The position numbers and the translations under genes are program-made. From NCBI GenBank assembly GCA_035275805.1, contig DATEMG010000069.1, forward strand, positions 1-18,399: 18,399 nt of DNA, read 5' to 3'. Below are positions 1 through 10,404 of the stretch, in pieces. The notes beneath the pieces are model-generated. The model worked only from the letters and a program-made list of their open reading frames with translations. It did not search any database and was not told the DNA's origin. The DNA comes from JAJVID01 sp035275805. Its GTDB lineage: Bacteria; Acidobacteriota; Blastocatellia; RBC074. Every line of letters begins with the position of its first letter. Position 1 is the stretch's first letter.

Positions 1-35
1 GATTTTGTAGCGCGCCTCCCGAAGAGGGGGAATAT

Positions 36-140
36 TTTTAGCCACGAATGAACACGAATATTATTTCCGGTCTGATAAATTGTTTGGCTGTCATTTTCTC
101 TCTTCTATTCGTGAATATTCGTGTTCATTCGTGGCTAAAA
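36..140. repeat. Long perfect inverted repeat in a spacer
   Basis: A 27-base arm at 36-62 is matched exactly, as reverse complement, at 114-140, with about 51 bases between. The arm contains CACGAAT twice with GAA between (CACGAATGAACACGAAT). The GAACACGAA core recurs in the inverted repeat between tmk and holB. No coding potential was recognised here. The RNA could form a long hairpin on either strand. It resembles the short palindromic spacer repeats scattered through many bacterial genomes; membership of such a family is inferred, since only one copy of this exact sequence is in the window. Confidence 0.85.
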
Positions 141-184
141 TTCTTTCCAGGGCCGTGTGACGGCCACAAACCACAAAATCCGTT

Positions 185-197
185 AGCGCCAGGCGCT
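185..197. promoter_or_regulatory. Short perfect palindrome upstream of the racemase gene
   Basis: AGCGCCAGGCGCT is a 6+1+6 perfect palindrome that ends about 35 bases before the racemase ATG, near where a -35 region would lie. It could be an operator or a short hairpin. Only the symmetry is seen; function is inferred. Confidence 0.3.
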
Positions 198-222
198 CTT
201 AATCGCGTAAAATCAGCCTTCA

Positions 223-228
223 TATAAT
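223..228 (+). promoter_or_regulatory. -10 element (TATAAT) four bases before the racemase start
   Basis: A consensus TATAAT lies four bases before the ATG at 233. Transcription normally begins about 6-8 bases past the -10 element, so the transcript would start at or next to the ATG, giving a leaderless mRNA. No Shine-Dalgarno precedes this ATG. No convincing -35 element is seen 16-18 bases upstream. Confidence 0.5.
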
Positions 229-232
229 TGCT

Positions 233-946
233 ATGACGCAACATATCGGAATCATTGCCTGCTCCGCCGAGGGCGCCGCGCTCTGTTATCGCGCCATTTG
301 CGCCGAGGGCGCGCGTCTTCTGGGTCCACATGCGCACCCCGAGGTTTCAATGCATTCGCATTCGTTTGCCGACTACGTGGACTGCCTCGACCGCGGAGAT
401 CTGCAGGGCGTCGGTCAACTGATGCTGTCCTCGGCAGGCAAACTCGCAAGTATCGGAGCCGACTTTCTGATTTGCCCCGACAACACCATCCATCAGGCGT
501 TAGGTTATGTGGAGCCGCTGTCTCCCAGGCCCTGGCTGCATATTGCCGAGGTCGTCGCAGGCAAGGCGGCGGAGCGGGGGTACAAGCGATTGGGTCTCAC
601 AGGCACGCGTTGGCCGGTCGACAGCGAAGTGTATCCAGAGAAACTCTCCGCGCTAAACTTGGAGTGTGTTCGCCCAAGCGCCGCCGAACGAGACGAGATC
701 AATCGGATCATCATGGAAGAGTTGGTGTACGGCGTGTTCAAACCTGAAGGCATCGCCTACCACCAGCAGGTCATTGCGCGAATGAAGAGCGAAGGCTGTG
801 ACGCTATAATTCTGGGGTGCACCGAGATTCCGTTGATCATGAATGACTCGAACTCACCGTTGCCAACGCTGGATTCCACGCGCCTGCTCGCCCGGGCGGC
901 GCTGAACCGAGCTATTCACGGTGATGGAGAGGGAAGTGACGGCTAA
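233..946 (+). CDS. Aspartate/glutamate racemase family protein
   Basis: Predicted cofactor-independent amino-acid racemase of the Asp/Glu racemase superfamily (237 aa, usual size), cytosolic, probably interconverting L- and D-aspartate or glutamate. The two catalytic cysteines are visible: C81 in CPDNT and C196 in GCTEIPL. These are the two proton acid/base residues of the family. The N-terminus HIGIIACSAEG fits the family's first strand, where GI(I/L)GG is more usual. The start is set by this alignment; there is no ribosome binding site, and a TATAAT sits four bases upstream, suggesting a leaderless message. The stop overlaps the stop of the convergent hydrolase gene by three bases. Substrate cannot be told: D-Asp, D-Glu and hydantoin/maleate relatives share the fold. 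Confidence 0.88.
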   Translation: MTQHIGIIACSAEGAALCYRAICAEGARLLGPHAHPEVSMHSHSFADYVDCLDRGDLQGVGQLMLSSAGKLASIGADFLICPDNTIHQALGYVEPLSPRPWLHIAEVVAGKAAERGYKRLGLTGTRWPVDSEVYPEKLSALNLECVRPSAAERDEINRIIMEELVYGVFKPEGIAYHQQVIARMKSEGCDAIILGCTEIPLIMNDSNSPLPTLDSTRLLARAALNRAIHGDGEGSDG

Positions 947-1755
947 TTCTTTCTTGAATGTCTTTTGAAGAATTCCACCACCAGCGGCGCCGCGTCCTGC
1001 GGGAACTCGTGGCCGCCCGGATGAAGATAGGTCACAAGCTCAGTCCCATTGATTCCTGGCTCAATCTTCGCGTAACCCTTCGTCACGGCCTTCGACGAAT
1101 CGGTTTTCAACACGCCGCGATAAACCTCAATGCTTCTCACCTGCCCGTCGTATCGAACGATCTGGTCATTCTCCCCGGCGATGGCGAAGATTGATCGCGG
1201 CGCGGCGTCGCGGATCATCAATCCGCCTTGAGCCGCCGCGGAACAGAACGCCGCGAACTTGTCGCCCCGCGCCTTCCAGAGCACGTTGGCGAATCGCGCG
1301 CCGTTTGAATGGCCGATTGCGTAAATACGATCCTGGTCTATCTTGTATTGTTTCTGCGCCTGCTCGATCACGGCGTCAACGAAGCGAACGTCTCGGTCGT
1401 TCTGGCCGCCGGGAATAATCTGCCATCCAGGCCTGCCGCCTTCCGGGTCGCGCGGCGTTGCGGTGGGAAGACCTTGCAGATAGATCACGACGGCTTCAGG
1501 CCAGAGCGTGTGCAGGCTCCACCTGCGCGCCACGAACCCGGCCCTCCCGCCGTGGCCGTGGAATCCGAGCACGAGCGGCGCGCCGGCCTTCGGCGCGGGT
1601 TTCGTGTTGGGGTAAATGATCGCCGTGCGCTCGACGTCGTCAACATTGAAGCTTTGATTGATCGCTTCGGATCGCCAGGCGCGAAATTGGCGCGACCCGG
1701 CGCCGTAGACTGTGAGCAGGCACGCTGTTGCGATGGAAAGAACGAGGTATTTCAT
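943..1755 (-). CDS. Secreted PHB depolymerase / feruloyl esterase-like alpha/beta hydrolase
   Basis: Serine hydrolase of the LpqC/poly(3-hydroxybutyrate) depolymerase/feruloyl esterase group (270 aa). Residues 1 to about 20 (MKYLVLSIATACLLTVYGAG) look like a Sec signal peptide, so it acts outside the cytoplasm. The oxyanion region GFHGHGG is at 64-70, the nucleophile S150 is in GHSNG, the likely acid is D197 (GENDQ) and the base is H249 (GGHEFP). The ATG at 1755 has CAGGAGG five to seven bases upstream and starts right at the signal peptide; a start 21 codons earlier would bury the signal. Substrate is not determinable: plant-wall esters, polyesters and short acyl esters are all possible. The gene follows the DNA methyltransferase by about 70 bases on the same strand. 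Confidence 0.85.
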   Translation of the reverse strand: MKYLVLSIATACLLTVYGAGSRQFRAWRSEAINQSFNVDDVERTAIIYPNTKPAPKAGAPLVLGFHGHGGRAGFVARRWSLHTLWPEAVVIYLQGLPTATPRDPEGGRPGWQIIPGGQNDRDVRFVDAVIEQAQKQYKIDQDRIYAIGHSNGARFANVLWKARGDKFAAFCSAAAQGGLMIRDAAPRSIFAIAGENDQIVRYDGQVRSIEVYRGVLKTDSSKAVTKGYAKIEPGINGTELVTYLHPGGHEFPQDAAPLVVEFFKRHSRKN

Positions 1756-1824
1756 TGTCAGGCCCTCCTGAGGCGTTTGACGTGGCGTGCGGGGAAAAAG
1801 TCTGAAACATTCCGACAATCTATG

Positions 1825-3357
1825 TTAATTGGAAAATAGAGCGGTCTGAGACCGTGTCGGAGTCAGGCTCAGTTCTGCGACGACGTGCTCGGGAATGGGC
1901 AATCGTTCGAGCGCGCGCGGCTCCACTTTGATCGCGCCGGCGCCATAGGACTTGCCGACGAGCGCGAGGTTCCTGACTGTGTCAGGATGCTTCAGCGCCT
2001 GCCAGAGTCTGGCAATGGAATCAGCGTCGTCGTGATGAGAGTAGACGCACAGGAAACTCGTGAGCGGCATAACTCCCGCCATATTGCGAATGAATCTCGC
2101 ATTGCGGCGGCCCAGATAAGCGAACAGGAACGGCGGGGCCTTCCGTATTTCCATTTTGTACCAGGGCCGCCGCGTCGCTATCAAAGGCCTTTTATAAAGT
2201 TCCGCGTCGCGGCCCTGTCGCAAATAATTGCGCGCCGCTTCAGGAAAATCATCAAGCTCTCTGCCGTCCGGGGCGAAGAGTAGATTGGGTCTGCCCGCGG
2301 CCTCGAGCTGTCGCAGCGTATCCTGTGTGATCTCCTCAGTCGGCGCGTCGCGTGTGCGCCCGATGGCGGGCAGGAGCAACTCTGCGGGAATCTTCAACTC
2401 GTTGGCCCGCCGGCGTGTGAGAAAGAAGAACTCGTTCGCGCCGGTCGCGATGCCGCGCATTACGCTCGCAAATTCCGCCAGGGTGATTCCCGCGTCCGAT
2501 CTCTCGGATGGCGGCCGCGATAAACCTGAATCGAGGCCTTCCTGCAGGTCGCGACTGTGGATCGTAAGCTCGTCTGTTGAAATATGATCGAAGCCCGCAT
2601 CAATCCATTCCCTCAGCGCTTCGCTTCCGGCGCGCCGGCATTTCGCCCACAGGAAACGCGCTTCAGGTCGGGCGTTACGGATCAGAAGAATGATCGGGTT
2701 GGTGTCCACGTTGGGAAACGGAGAAGCCTCCGGGGTGAAAGTGACAACGGCGTCAAGGCGATAACGGCTGGTGATCCACCGCCAAAGCGTTCCCGCGAAG
2801 ACGCCTTCGCAGGTGTCGGCGGGCATGATGAAGGCCAGACGTCCGCCGTCCTCAAGCGCTTGCAGCGCGCGCAGCAAAAAATACACGTGCAGGCCCGCCC
2901 GCCCGTCCAATTCTTTCCCGATCAATTCGGAGCCGAGCGCGCGCAATGATTCTTTGGTCGATGCTGAAAGACGGTGGTGGCGAATGTATGGCGGGTTGGC
3001 GACGATCGCAGGGAAGAGTTTGTCCGGCGGTCGCAGGACGAAATCGTCTGTCACGACCCGCTCAAGATCGCGGGCCGATAAGCCGTTGCTTTCCGCCTGC
3101 CGCAGCGCGTCTCTATCCAATTCGGCCCCGAAGAGATTTACCTGACGGCGTTTTTTTTGGGCAATTTTTTTTGCGGCGATAAGGAAGGCTCCGGCCCCGA
3201 CCGCCGGATCGAAAATGCTTTCTGCGCCGCCCGCGAGGCAATAAGCGATCATCGCCTCGGCCGCCCACTGCGGCGTCCAGAACTGCCCTTTCTCGCGCAG
3301 CGCCTCGCGCGCGGCCCAGTTTGACGGTGGTTTTTGTCGCTGCGCTAGTCGTGTCAT
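1825..3357 (-). CDS. Solitary adenine-N6 DNA methyltransferase (Eco57I/TaqI-like)
   Basis: Predicted SAM-dependent DNA adenine-N6 methyltransferase (510 aa). In order: GQFWTP (24-29), the N-terminal signature of N6 methylases; motif I FDPAVGAGAF (49-58), which binds SAM; an acidic motif II near GAELD (78-81 region); catalytic motif IV NPPY (121-124), followed by IRHH; then a long C-terminal half with a TaqI/Eco57I-type target-recognition region ending in LERLPIP. No endonuclease domain and no restriction gene next door are seen, so it looks like an orphan methylase, or a housekeeping or regulatory one. It follows clpA by 20 bases and its ATG abuts a small hairpin that contains the clpA stop, so translational coupling is likely. 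Target site is unknown. Confidence 0.85.
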   Translation of the reverse strand: MTRLAQRQKPPSNWAAREALREKGQFWTPQWAAEAMIAYCLAGGAESIFDPAVGAGAFLIAAKKIAQKKRRQVNLFGAELDRDALRQAESNGLSARDLERVVTDDFVLRPPDKLFPAIVANPPYIRHHRLSASTKESLRALGSELIGKELDGRAGLHVYFLLRALQALEDGGRLAFIMPADTCEGVFAGTLWRWITSRYRLDAVVTFTPEASPFPNVDTNPIILLIRNARPEARFLWAKCRRAGSEALREWIDAGFDHISTDELTIHSRDLQEGLDSGLSRPPSERSDAGITLAEFASVMRGIATGANEFFFLTRRRANELKIPAELLLPAIGRTRDAPTEEITQDTLRQLEAAGRPNLLFAPDGRELDDFPEAARNYLRQGRDAELYKRPLIATRRPWYKMEIRKAPPFLFAYLGRRNARFIRNMAGVMPLTSFLCVYSHHDDADSIARLWQALKHPDTVRNLALVGKSYGAGAIKVEPRALERLPIPEHVVAELSLTPTRSQTALFSN

Positions 3358-3377
3358 CTAAGGCTGAACCCCGCGCC

Positions 3378-3381
<4 letters not shown>
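3358..3381 (-). promoter_or_regulatory. Hairpin spanning the clpA stop and abutting the methylase ATG
   Basis: On the minus strand, CTAAGGC (3381-3375) and GCCTTAG (3364-3358) are perfect 7-base arms around a 10-base GGGG-containing loop. The clpA TAA stop is inside the first arm, and the methylase ATG begins at the base right after the second arm. A ribosome finishing clpA would melt the stem. The structure is seen; a role in coupling is inferred. Confidence 0.45.
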
Positions 3382-5641
<2,260 letters not shown>

Positions 5642-5642
<1 letters not shown>

Positions 5643-5956
5643 TATTCCTCTTCCAACGTGCAAAGCAACGGGTATTCGAATTCGCGCGCCAGCCGCGTGA
5701 CCTTCGCTATCTTGGTCTCCGCGATCTCGCGAGTGTATACGCCCGCTACACCGACCCCCTGATTGTGAACCTGGAGCATAATGCGGATCGCGCTAATTTC
5801 GGAATGATGGAACACGTCCACCAGCACGAAGACTACGAAGTCCATCGTGGTGTAGTTGTCATTGTGAAGCAGCACCTTGTAGAGCGGGGGCTTCTTGAGC
5901 TTCCGCTGGGTGTCGGGTTTTACCGCTTCGTCGTGTTGTGGGGCGAATATCGGCAT
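5642..5956 (-). CDS. clpS: ATP-dependent Clp protease adaptor ClpS
   Basis: N-recognin adaptor that binds proteins with destabilising N-terminal residues and delivers them to ClpA (104 aa, normal length). A basic, unstructured N-tail (1 to about 24), needed in the family for ClpA engagement, precedes the folded core YKVLLHNDNYTTMDFVV. The N-degron pocket is present: N32, D33, gatekeeper M38 and H64. The second acidic residue of the usual NDD triad is N34 here. The C-terminus YPLLCTLEEE is typical. It is the first gene of the clpS-clpA pair and diverges from hfq across 153 bases. No clear Shine-Dalgarno is seen before the ATG. Confidence 0.96.
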
Positions 5957-5973
5957 AACGCAGCCGGGATTTT

Positions 5974-6030
5974 ATCATATCGCCGGGGGAGATCGAATTG
6001 GCAAGGATCGCGTCTTTCGGTTAGTATAAC
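5974..6030. promoter_or_regulatory. Candidate overlapping divergent promoters, clpS and hfq
   Basis: For hfq (plus strand): TTGGCA at 5998-6003, 18 bases, then TAGTAT at 6022-6027. For clpS (minus strand): TTGCCA at 6004-5999, 19 bases, then TATGAT at 5979-5974. The two -35 candidates share the same TTGGCAA block, so RNA polymerase binding would be mutually exclusive. Both matches are imperfect; this is an eye-made call with low confidence. Confidence 0.3.
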
Positions 6031-6109
6031 TGCGTTCGACACCGTCGAATTGTTTGAATAAAAAGACAAACAAACAAAAAATCAATAGAGAGAGAGGCGA
6101 TTCGGGAAA

Positions 6110-6454
6110 ATGGACAACGCAGCACAAAATTCACAAAACGTCCAGGATAGTTTTTTGAACACTTTGCGCCGCGACCGCATCAACGTGACGATATATCTGA
6201 TGGGCGGCGTGAAACTTACTGGCAAGATCAAAAGCTTCGACAAATTCTCCCTGGTGCTCGAATCGGGCAACCTGGAACAATTAATCTTCAAACACGCGAT
6301 CTCGACTATCTCGGTGCCTCGGGGCGCGGTGCATCACCCGCGCCCCGAAATCTCGCGCGAACAACAGCAAGAACGGGCGCAGGCGGCTCAGACCCCCGCG
6401 CCCTCCGTCCCTTCCGCGAGCGGAGGGTCGTCATCCGCTACTTCCAGTAGTTAG
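6110..6454 (+). CDS. hfq: RNA chaperone Hfq with extended C-terminal tail
   Basis: Hexameric Sm-like RNA chaperone for small RNA-mRNA pairing (114 aa). The core (about 10-70) is clear: QDSFLN with Q12, rim arginines RRDR (20-23), SFD (42-44) and the Sm2 motif FKHAIST (60-66) with K61 and H62. Residues 71-114 form a low-complexity tail rich in Gln, Ala, Pro and Ser, ending in a serine-rich stretch, which should be disordered. The ATG is fixed by the core alignment. Upstream is an A-rich leader (6061-6085) and then an AGAGAGG purine run about 12 bases from the start. It stands alone at the head of the plus-strand group, with tmk 90 bases downstream. Confidence 0.95.
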   Translation: MDNAAQNSQNVQDSFLNTLRRDRINVTIYLMGGVKLTGKIKSFDKFSLVLESGNLEQLIFKHAISTISVPRGAVHHPRPEISREQQQERAQAAQTPAPSVPSASGGSSSATSSS

Positions 6455-6544
6455 CCGGCCAGAAGCAGGTTCCGGCGAAACGAGGGCTTCAGTCAGACGT
6501 TTGCGACGCATGGCTGAAGCTCTTGTCGTATGTGGGCAGAGGCG

Positions 6545-7210
<666 letters not shown>

Positions 7211-7212
7211 TA

Positions 7213-7321
7213 CAAACTACGAAGAAACGAAGAACACGAAGGGCGGTTTGGGGCGGATCTTTTCCGGGGCTTTGGCTGTCTTTTCTGATTTTCTTCACGT
7301 TCTTCGTTTCTTCGTGGTTTG
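7213..7321. repeat. Inverted repeat filling the tmk-holB spacer
   Basis: A 29-base arm at 7213-7241 pairs with 7293-7321 at 26 of 29 positions. The arms are built from ACGAAG units (ACGAAGAAACGAAGAACACG). The element starts two bases after the tmk stop and ends 10 bases before the holB ATG, so it makes up almost the whole spacer. It shares the GAACACGAA core with the repeat at 36-140. It may form a large hairpin in the tmk-holB transcript. Confidence 0.85.
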
Positions 7322-7331
7322 AACATGGTTT

Positions 7332-8333
7332 ATGTCATTCGCAAAACTCGTCGGAAATCAGCGCAACAAGGAGATTCTTCAGCGTTTACTGAAGAATGGC
7401 CGCGTCAATTCGACCCTGATCTTCGCGGGGCCTGACGGCGTAGGCAAACGCCAGTTCGCCCTGTCTTTGGCCAAGGCCGTGAATTGTCAGAGGGCTCCTG
7501 CCGGCTCTTATGCGTCGGATAGTTGCGACGAATGTTCCGTGTGCCGGCGCATAGACGCAGGCGGTTACGGAGACGTGACAATCATCCGTCCGGACGGCCA
7601 GTTCATTAAGATCGCCCAGACGCGCGAGTTGGCAGAAGAGGTCTACTTTCGCCCGCGGGAAGGCCGCCAGCGCTTTTTCCTCATCGACGAGGCGGACCGG
7701 CTGCGCGAAGAAGCCGCCAATTCGCTGCTCAAGACTCTTGAGGAACCTCCGGCGACCTCGACAATCATTCTGCTGACCGCCCGCCCAGACGCGTTGTTGC
7801 TGACTATTCGCTCCCGCGCGCAGCGGCTCAATTTCACTGCGCTCTCCGTCAGCGAAATGGAAAAATATCTGGCCGAGAATTATCCTCGACCCTCGCCGGA
7901 CATGGCGCTGTTAGCCCGCATCACTGAAGGGCGCATCGGCCAGGCGACCGCCTTCGACCTCTCGGTTTATCGCCAGGAACGGCGGACGTTGATCGAACTG
8001 CTCGAACTGCTGGAGTCGAGAGGTAACCGCCATCGCCTGCTCAAAGCTGCTGAATACCTCGGCAAAAAGGAGCGTGAGGATTTCGAGAAGGAGCTTGCCT
8101 TGATCTCGGCTTTGCTGCGTGACCTGTTCATGCTCGCCGCCGGGCGAGGCGCTGAATCCATTGTCAACATTGACGCCGTCGACCGCTTGGCGCCGCTGGC
8201 GCAAAAGGTCGGATTGCGGCGGTTGACGGGCTGGGTCGAGAAATTCGATCAGTTGCGGGCAAGACTGCGGATCAACATCAATCGCCAGATTGCGACCGAG
8301 GCCGCGCTGCTCGCTCTTAGCGCATATGAATAA
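7332..8333 (+). CDS. holB: DNA polymerase III subunit delta' (clamp loader)
   Basis: Clamp-loader AAA+ subunit that helps load the beta sliding clamp (333 aa, usual length). The N-terminus FAKLVGNQ is typical. The P-loop GPDGVGK (33-39) is followed by R40 in place of the usual Thr/Ser, so ATP hydrolysis is doubtful, as is normal for delta'. A zinc module is formed by C52, C65, C68 and C71. The DEAD-like Walker B (LIDEADRL), the conserved NSLLKTLEEPP stretch and the sensor/finger region TIRSRAQ (SRC in many relatives) follow. A DnaX (tau/gamma) identity is unlikely because the protein is short and its Walker A is degenerate. There is no clear ribosome binding site, because the repeat element occupies the leader. 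Confidence 0.93.
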   Translation: MSFAKLVGNQRNKEILQRLLKNGRVNSTLIFAGPDGVGKRQFALSLAKAVNCQRAPAGSYASDSCDECSVCRRIDAGGYGDVTIIRPDGQFIKIAQTRELAEEVYFRPREGRQRFFLIDEADRLREEAANSLLKTLEEPPATSTIILLTARPDALLLTIRSRAQRLNFTALSVSEMEKYLAENYPRPSPDMALLARITEGRIGQATAFDLSVYRQERRTLIELLELLESRGNRHRLLKAAEYLGKKEREDFEKELALISALLRDLFMLAAGRGAESIVNIDAVDRLAPLAQKVGLRRLTGWVEKFDQLRARLRININRQIATEAALLALSAYE

Positions 8334-8335
8334 AA

Positions 8336-8410
8336 TAGCCACTGCAGGGCACCGCAGAGCACAGAGGAAATAATCATTTCTCTGTGCTCTGCGGTGCCCT
8401 GCGGTGGCTA
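8336..8410. terminator. Large near-perfect hairpin between convergent holB and feoB
   Basis: Arms 8336-8368 and 8378-8410 pair at 31 of 33 positions around a loop of under 10 bases. The arm contains GCAGAGCACAGAGG. It lies between the stops of two convergent genes and fills most of that spacer, so a two-way transcription terminator is a natural role. A TTTT run follows on the minus strand but not on the plus strand. The sequence type resembles dispersed spacer palindromes seen in other bacteria, so it may be a repeat put to use as a terminator. Confidence 0.65.
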
Positions 8411-8430
8411 ACAGTCTTGATCAGTGGAGC

Positions 8431-10404
8431 CTAGGGAACGCCGGCGAGTCTTAGCCCTTGTACAGTCGCAACCGACGCCAGATAGCCGAGGCCGGTGTAG
8501 AAAAGGAGTTGCAAAGCGGCAAAGCGCGAGGAATTTGTCTCCTTGCGCGCTACCGCCACGGTAGACATGCACTGGAGCGAGAAGAAAAAGAAGATGATCA
8601 GCCCTAGGATACTCGCTGTCGTAAAGACAGGCTGGCCGACGCCATCAATCTTCGCCGTTCGCATCTCTTGCAACAAGTTTTCGCTCTGCGCATCCTCATC
8701 CCCCGCGACGTGAAAGACGATAGCCAGCGAACTGACGAACACCTCACGGGCGGCGAAGGCTGAGATCAGCCCGACGCCCACGCGCCAGTCCACGCCCATT
8801 GGCTTGAGCGCCGGTTCCATCATGCGTCCGAGTTGGGACGCGAAGGATTGATCCAGCGGACTCGGCGAGATCACCGGGGGGGGAGCCGCGCCTGCCGGCG
8901 TAATCTGTTTTGCGCCGAAGCCGAAATTCGAAAGCAGCCAGAGGCAAGCGGCGACGATGGCGATCGGAGCCCCCGCTTTTTTCAAATAATCCGATGAGCG
9001 CGCCCAGGTCATTTTCAGAATCGGCTTGAGTTGTGGCCGCCGGTAGAGCGGCAACTCCATCGCCAGCATCGATACGCCACGCTCCCGAGGCAGAAAACGG
9101 CCGATCAGACCGGCCACGAGTGAGCCGGTCAGCAGGCTGCCGACGTAAATCGTCGCGAGGGCCAGCCCCGCCCGCCAGGGCGCGTCGGGCGGCATGACCG
9201 CCGCCAGCAAGAGAGCATAAACTGGAAGACGCGCGCTGCAACTCATCAGCGGCAAAATCCATATTGTCAGCAACCGTTCGCGCCTGGTCGGAATGGCCCT
9301 TGCCGCGAGCGTCGCCGGAATCGCGCAGGCGAACCCGGAGAGCATCGGCACGAATGACCTGCCGTGAAGCCCCAACAAGCGCAAGGGACGGTCTGCCAGC
9401 GTCGCCGCGCGAGCTAGATAGCCTGAGTCTTCAAGAAGGGTCATCAGAAAGAAAAGAATTATCACTTGCGGGAAAAAGACCGCGACGACGCCGATTCCTT
9501 GAATGACCCCTTCAGAAAGAAAACGCGTAAACATCCCGCCATGTGGTATGCGCAATACCAGGTTCCCGACGATTGTGAAACCGGCGTTCACCAGGTCCAT
9601 CAGGGGTTGCGCGGCCCAGAAGAGCGCCGCGAAGAGTCCTACCAGCGTTACAAAGAAAATTGGGAAGCCGAGAATGCGATGCAGGAGGATTCGATCAATG
9701 CGTTCGGTGAGCGGGTCGCCCGTCCGCGAGCGCGACCCGGAGCGCGGCGCCGCGGCGCTACCTTCCAGCAACCGCTGCAAACCACGATAAGCTTCTGCCG
9801 GCTCGCCAGACAACTGCGCCAGTGGGCCACTTCCTTCCACCGATTTTGAGGCGGCCTGCACGGCCTCAAGCAATCGTTCCTTTCCTTGGCCAGTGCGCGC
9901 GTCCACCGTCACAACCCTCACGCCCAATGCCGACTCCAGTTTTGCGGCGTCTACCGACTGTCCCACTCGGGGAAGCAGGTCCACCATCGTCAGCGCGATC
10001 ACCATCGGACGCCCTTGCCGCGCGACGTAAGATGCAAAGCGTAAGTGGCGTTCGAGTTGCGTAGCGTCCACAACTGCAACGAAAACGTCGGCCAGCACTG
10101 AATGATGTTTCCCGGAGATCACGGCGGCGGAAAGTTCCTCTTCCGGCGAAGAGGCGACCGTGCTGTGAATACCCGGCAGGTCCACGATCGAGACTACCTC
10201 CCCAATATCCGACCGGCTCCGCCCCCTGAGCAGGCTGACTGTGACGCCGGGATAATTCCCGGTGCGAAAGCTTCCGCCCGTCAGGGCATTCATCAGAGTC
10301 GTCTTACCCGAATTGGGCATGCCGACCAGACAGACAGTCAGTTCGCCACCAGGCGCCCCAGTAGGAGCCAATGATGTCTGTTCTTCTACTCCACAATGAT
10401 CCAT
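8431..10404 (-). CDS. feoB: Ferrous iron transport protein B
   Basis: Inner-membrane Fe(II) transporter with an N-terminal GTPase (657 aa; E. coli FeoB is about 773, and shorter forms are common). G1 GMPNSGKT (28-35), G2 T55 in GNYPGVTVS, G3 DLPG (75-78) and G5-like DARTG (168-172) are clear. The G4 motif reads TMVD (139-142) where FeoB normally has NMxD. The membrane part follows from about residue 240, with the Gate signatures LEDSGYLARAA and SCSARLPVYALLL and the C-terminal QCMSTVAVARKE. The ATG overlaps the end of feoA by 19 bases and has GAGG four bases upstream, which supports coupling. Expected to be Fur-repressed through the promoter upstream of feoA. Confidence 0.95.
   Translation of the reverse strand: MDHCGVEEQTSLAPTGAPGGELTVCLVGMPNSGKTTLMNALTGGSFRTGNYPGVTVSLLRGRSRSDIGEVVSIVDLPGIHSTVASSPEEELSAAVISGKHHSVLADVFVAVVDATQLERHLRFASYVARQGRPMVIALTMVDLLPRVGQSVDAAKLESALGVRVVTVDARTGQGKERLLEAVQAASKSVEGSGPLAQLSGEPAEAYRGLQRLLEGSAAAPRSGSRSRTGDPLTERIDRILLHRILGFPIFFVTLVGLFAALFWAAQPLMDLVNAGFTIVGNLVLRIPHGGMFTRFLSEGVIQGIGVVAVFFPQVIILFFLMTLLEDSGYLARAATLADRPLRLLGLHGRSFVPMLSGFACAIPATLAARAIPTRRERLLTIWILPLMSCSARLPVYALLLAAVMPPDAPWRAGLALATIYVGSLLTGSLVAGLIGRFLPRERGVSMLAMELPLYRRPQLKPILKMTWARSSDYLKKAGAPIAIVAACLWLLSNFGFGAKQITPAGAAPPPVISPSPLDQSFASQLGRMMEPALKPMGVDWRVGVGLISAFAAREVFVSSLAIVFHVAGDEDAQSENLLQEMRTAKIDGVGQPVFTTASILGLIIFFFFSLQCMSTVAVARKETNSSRFAALQLLFYTGLGYLASVATVQGLRLAGVP

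Noticed and set aside
1..180. GATTTTGT at 1-8 and its reverse complement at 173-180 as ends of a mobile element
   Set aside because: Only 8 bases match, no target duplication can be seen because the window begins at base 1, and no transposase is inside.
1309..1839. A 176-codon plus-strand frame opposite the hydrolase gene
   Set aside because: The minus-strand gene has a signal peptide, catalytic triad and strong ribosome site; the plus frame has none of these.
6478..6520. hfq terminator from the GGGCTTCAG / CTGAAGCTC pairing
   Set aside because: The stem is short and imperfect, the loop is long and no T-run follows.
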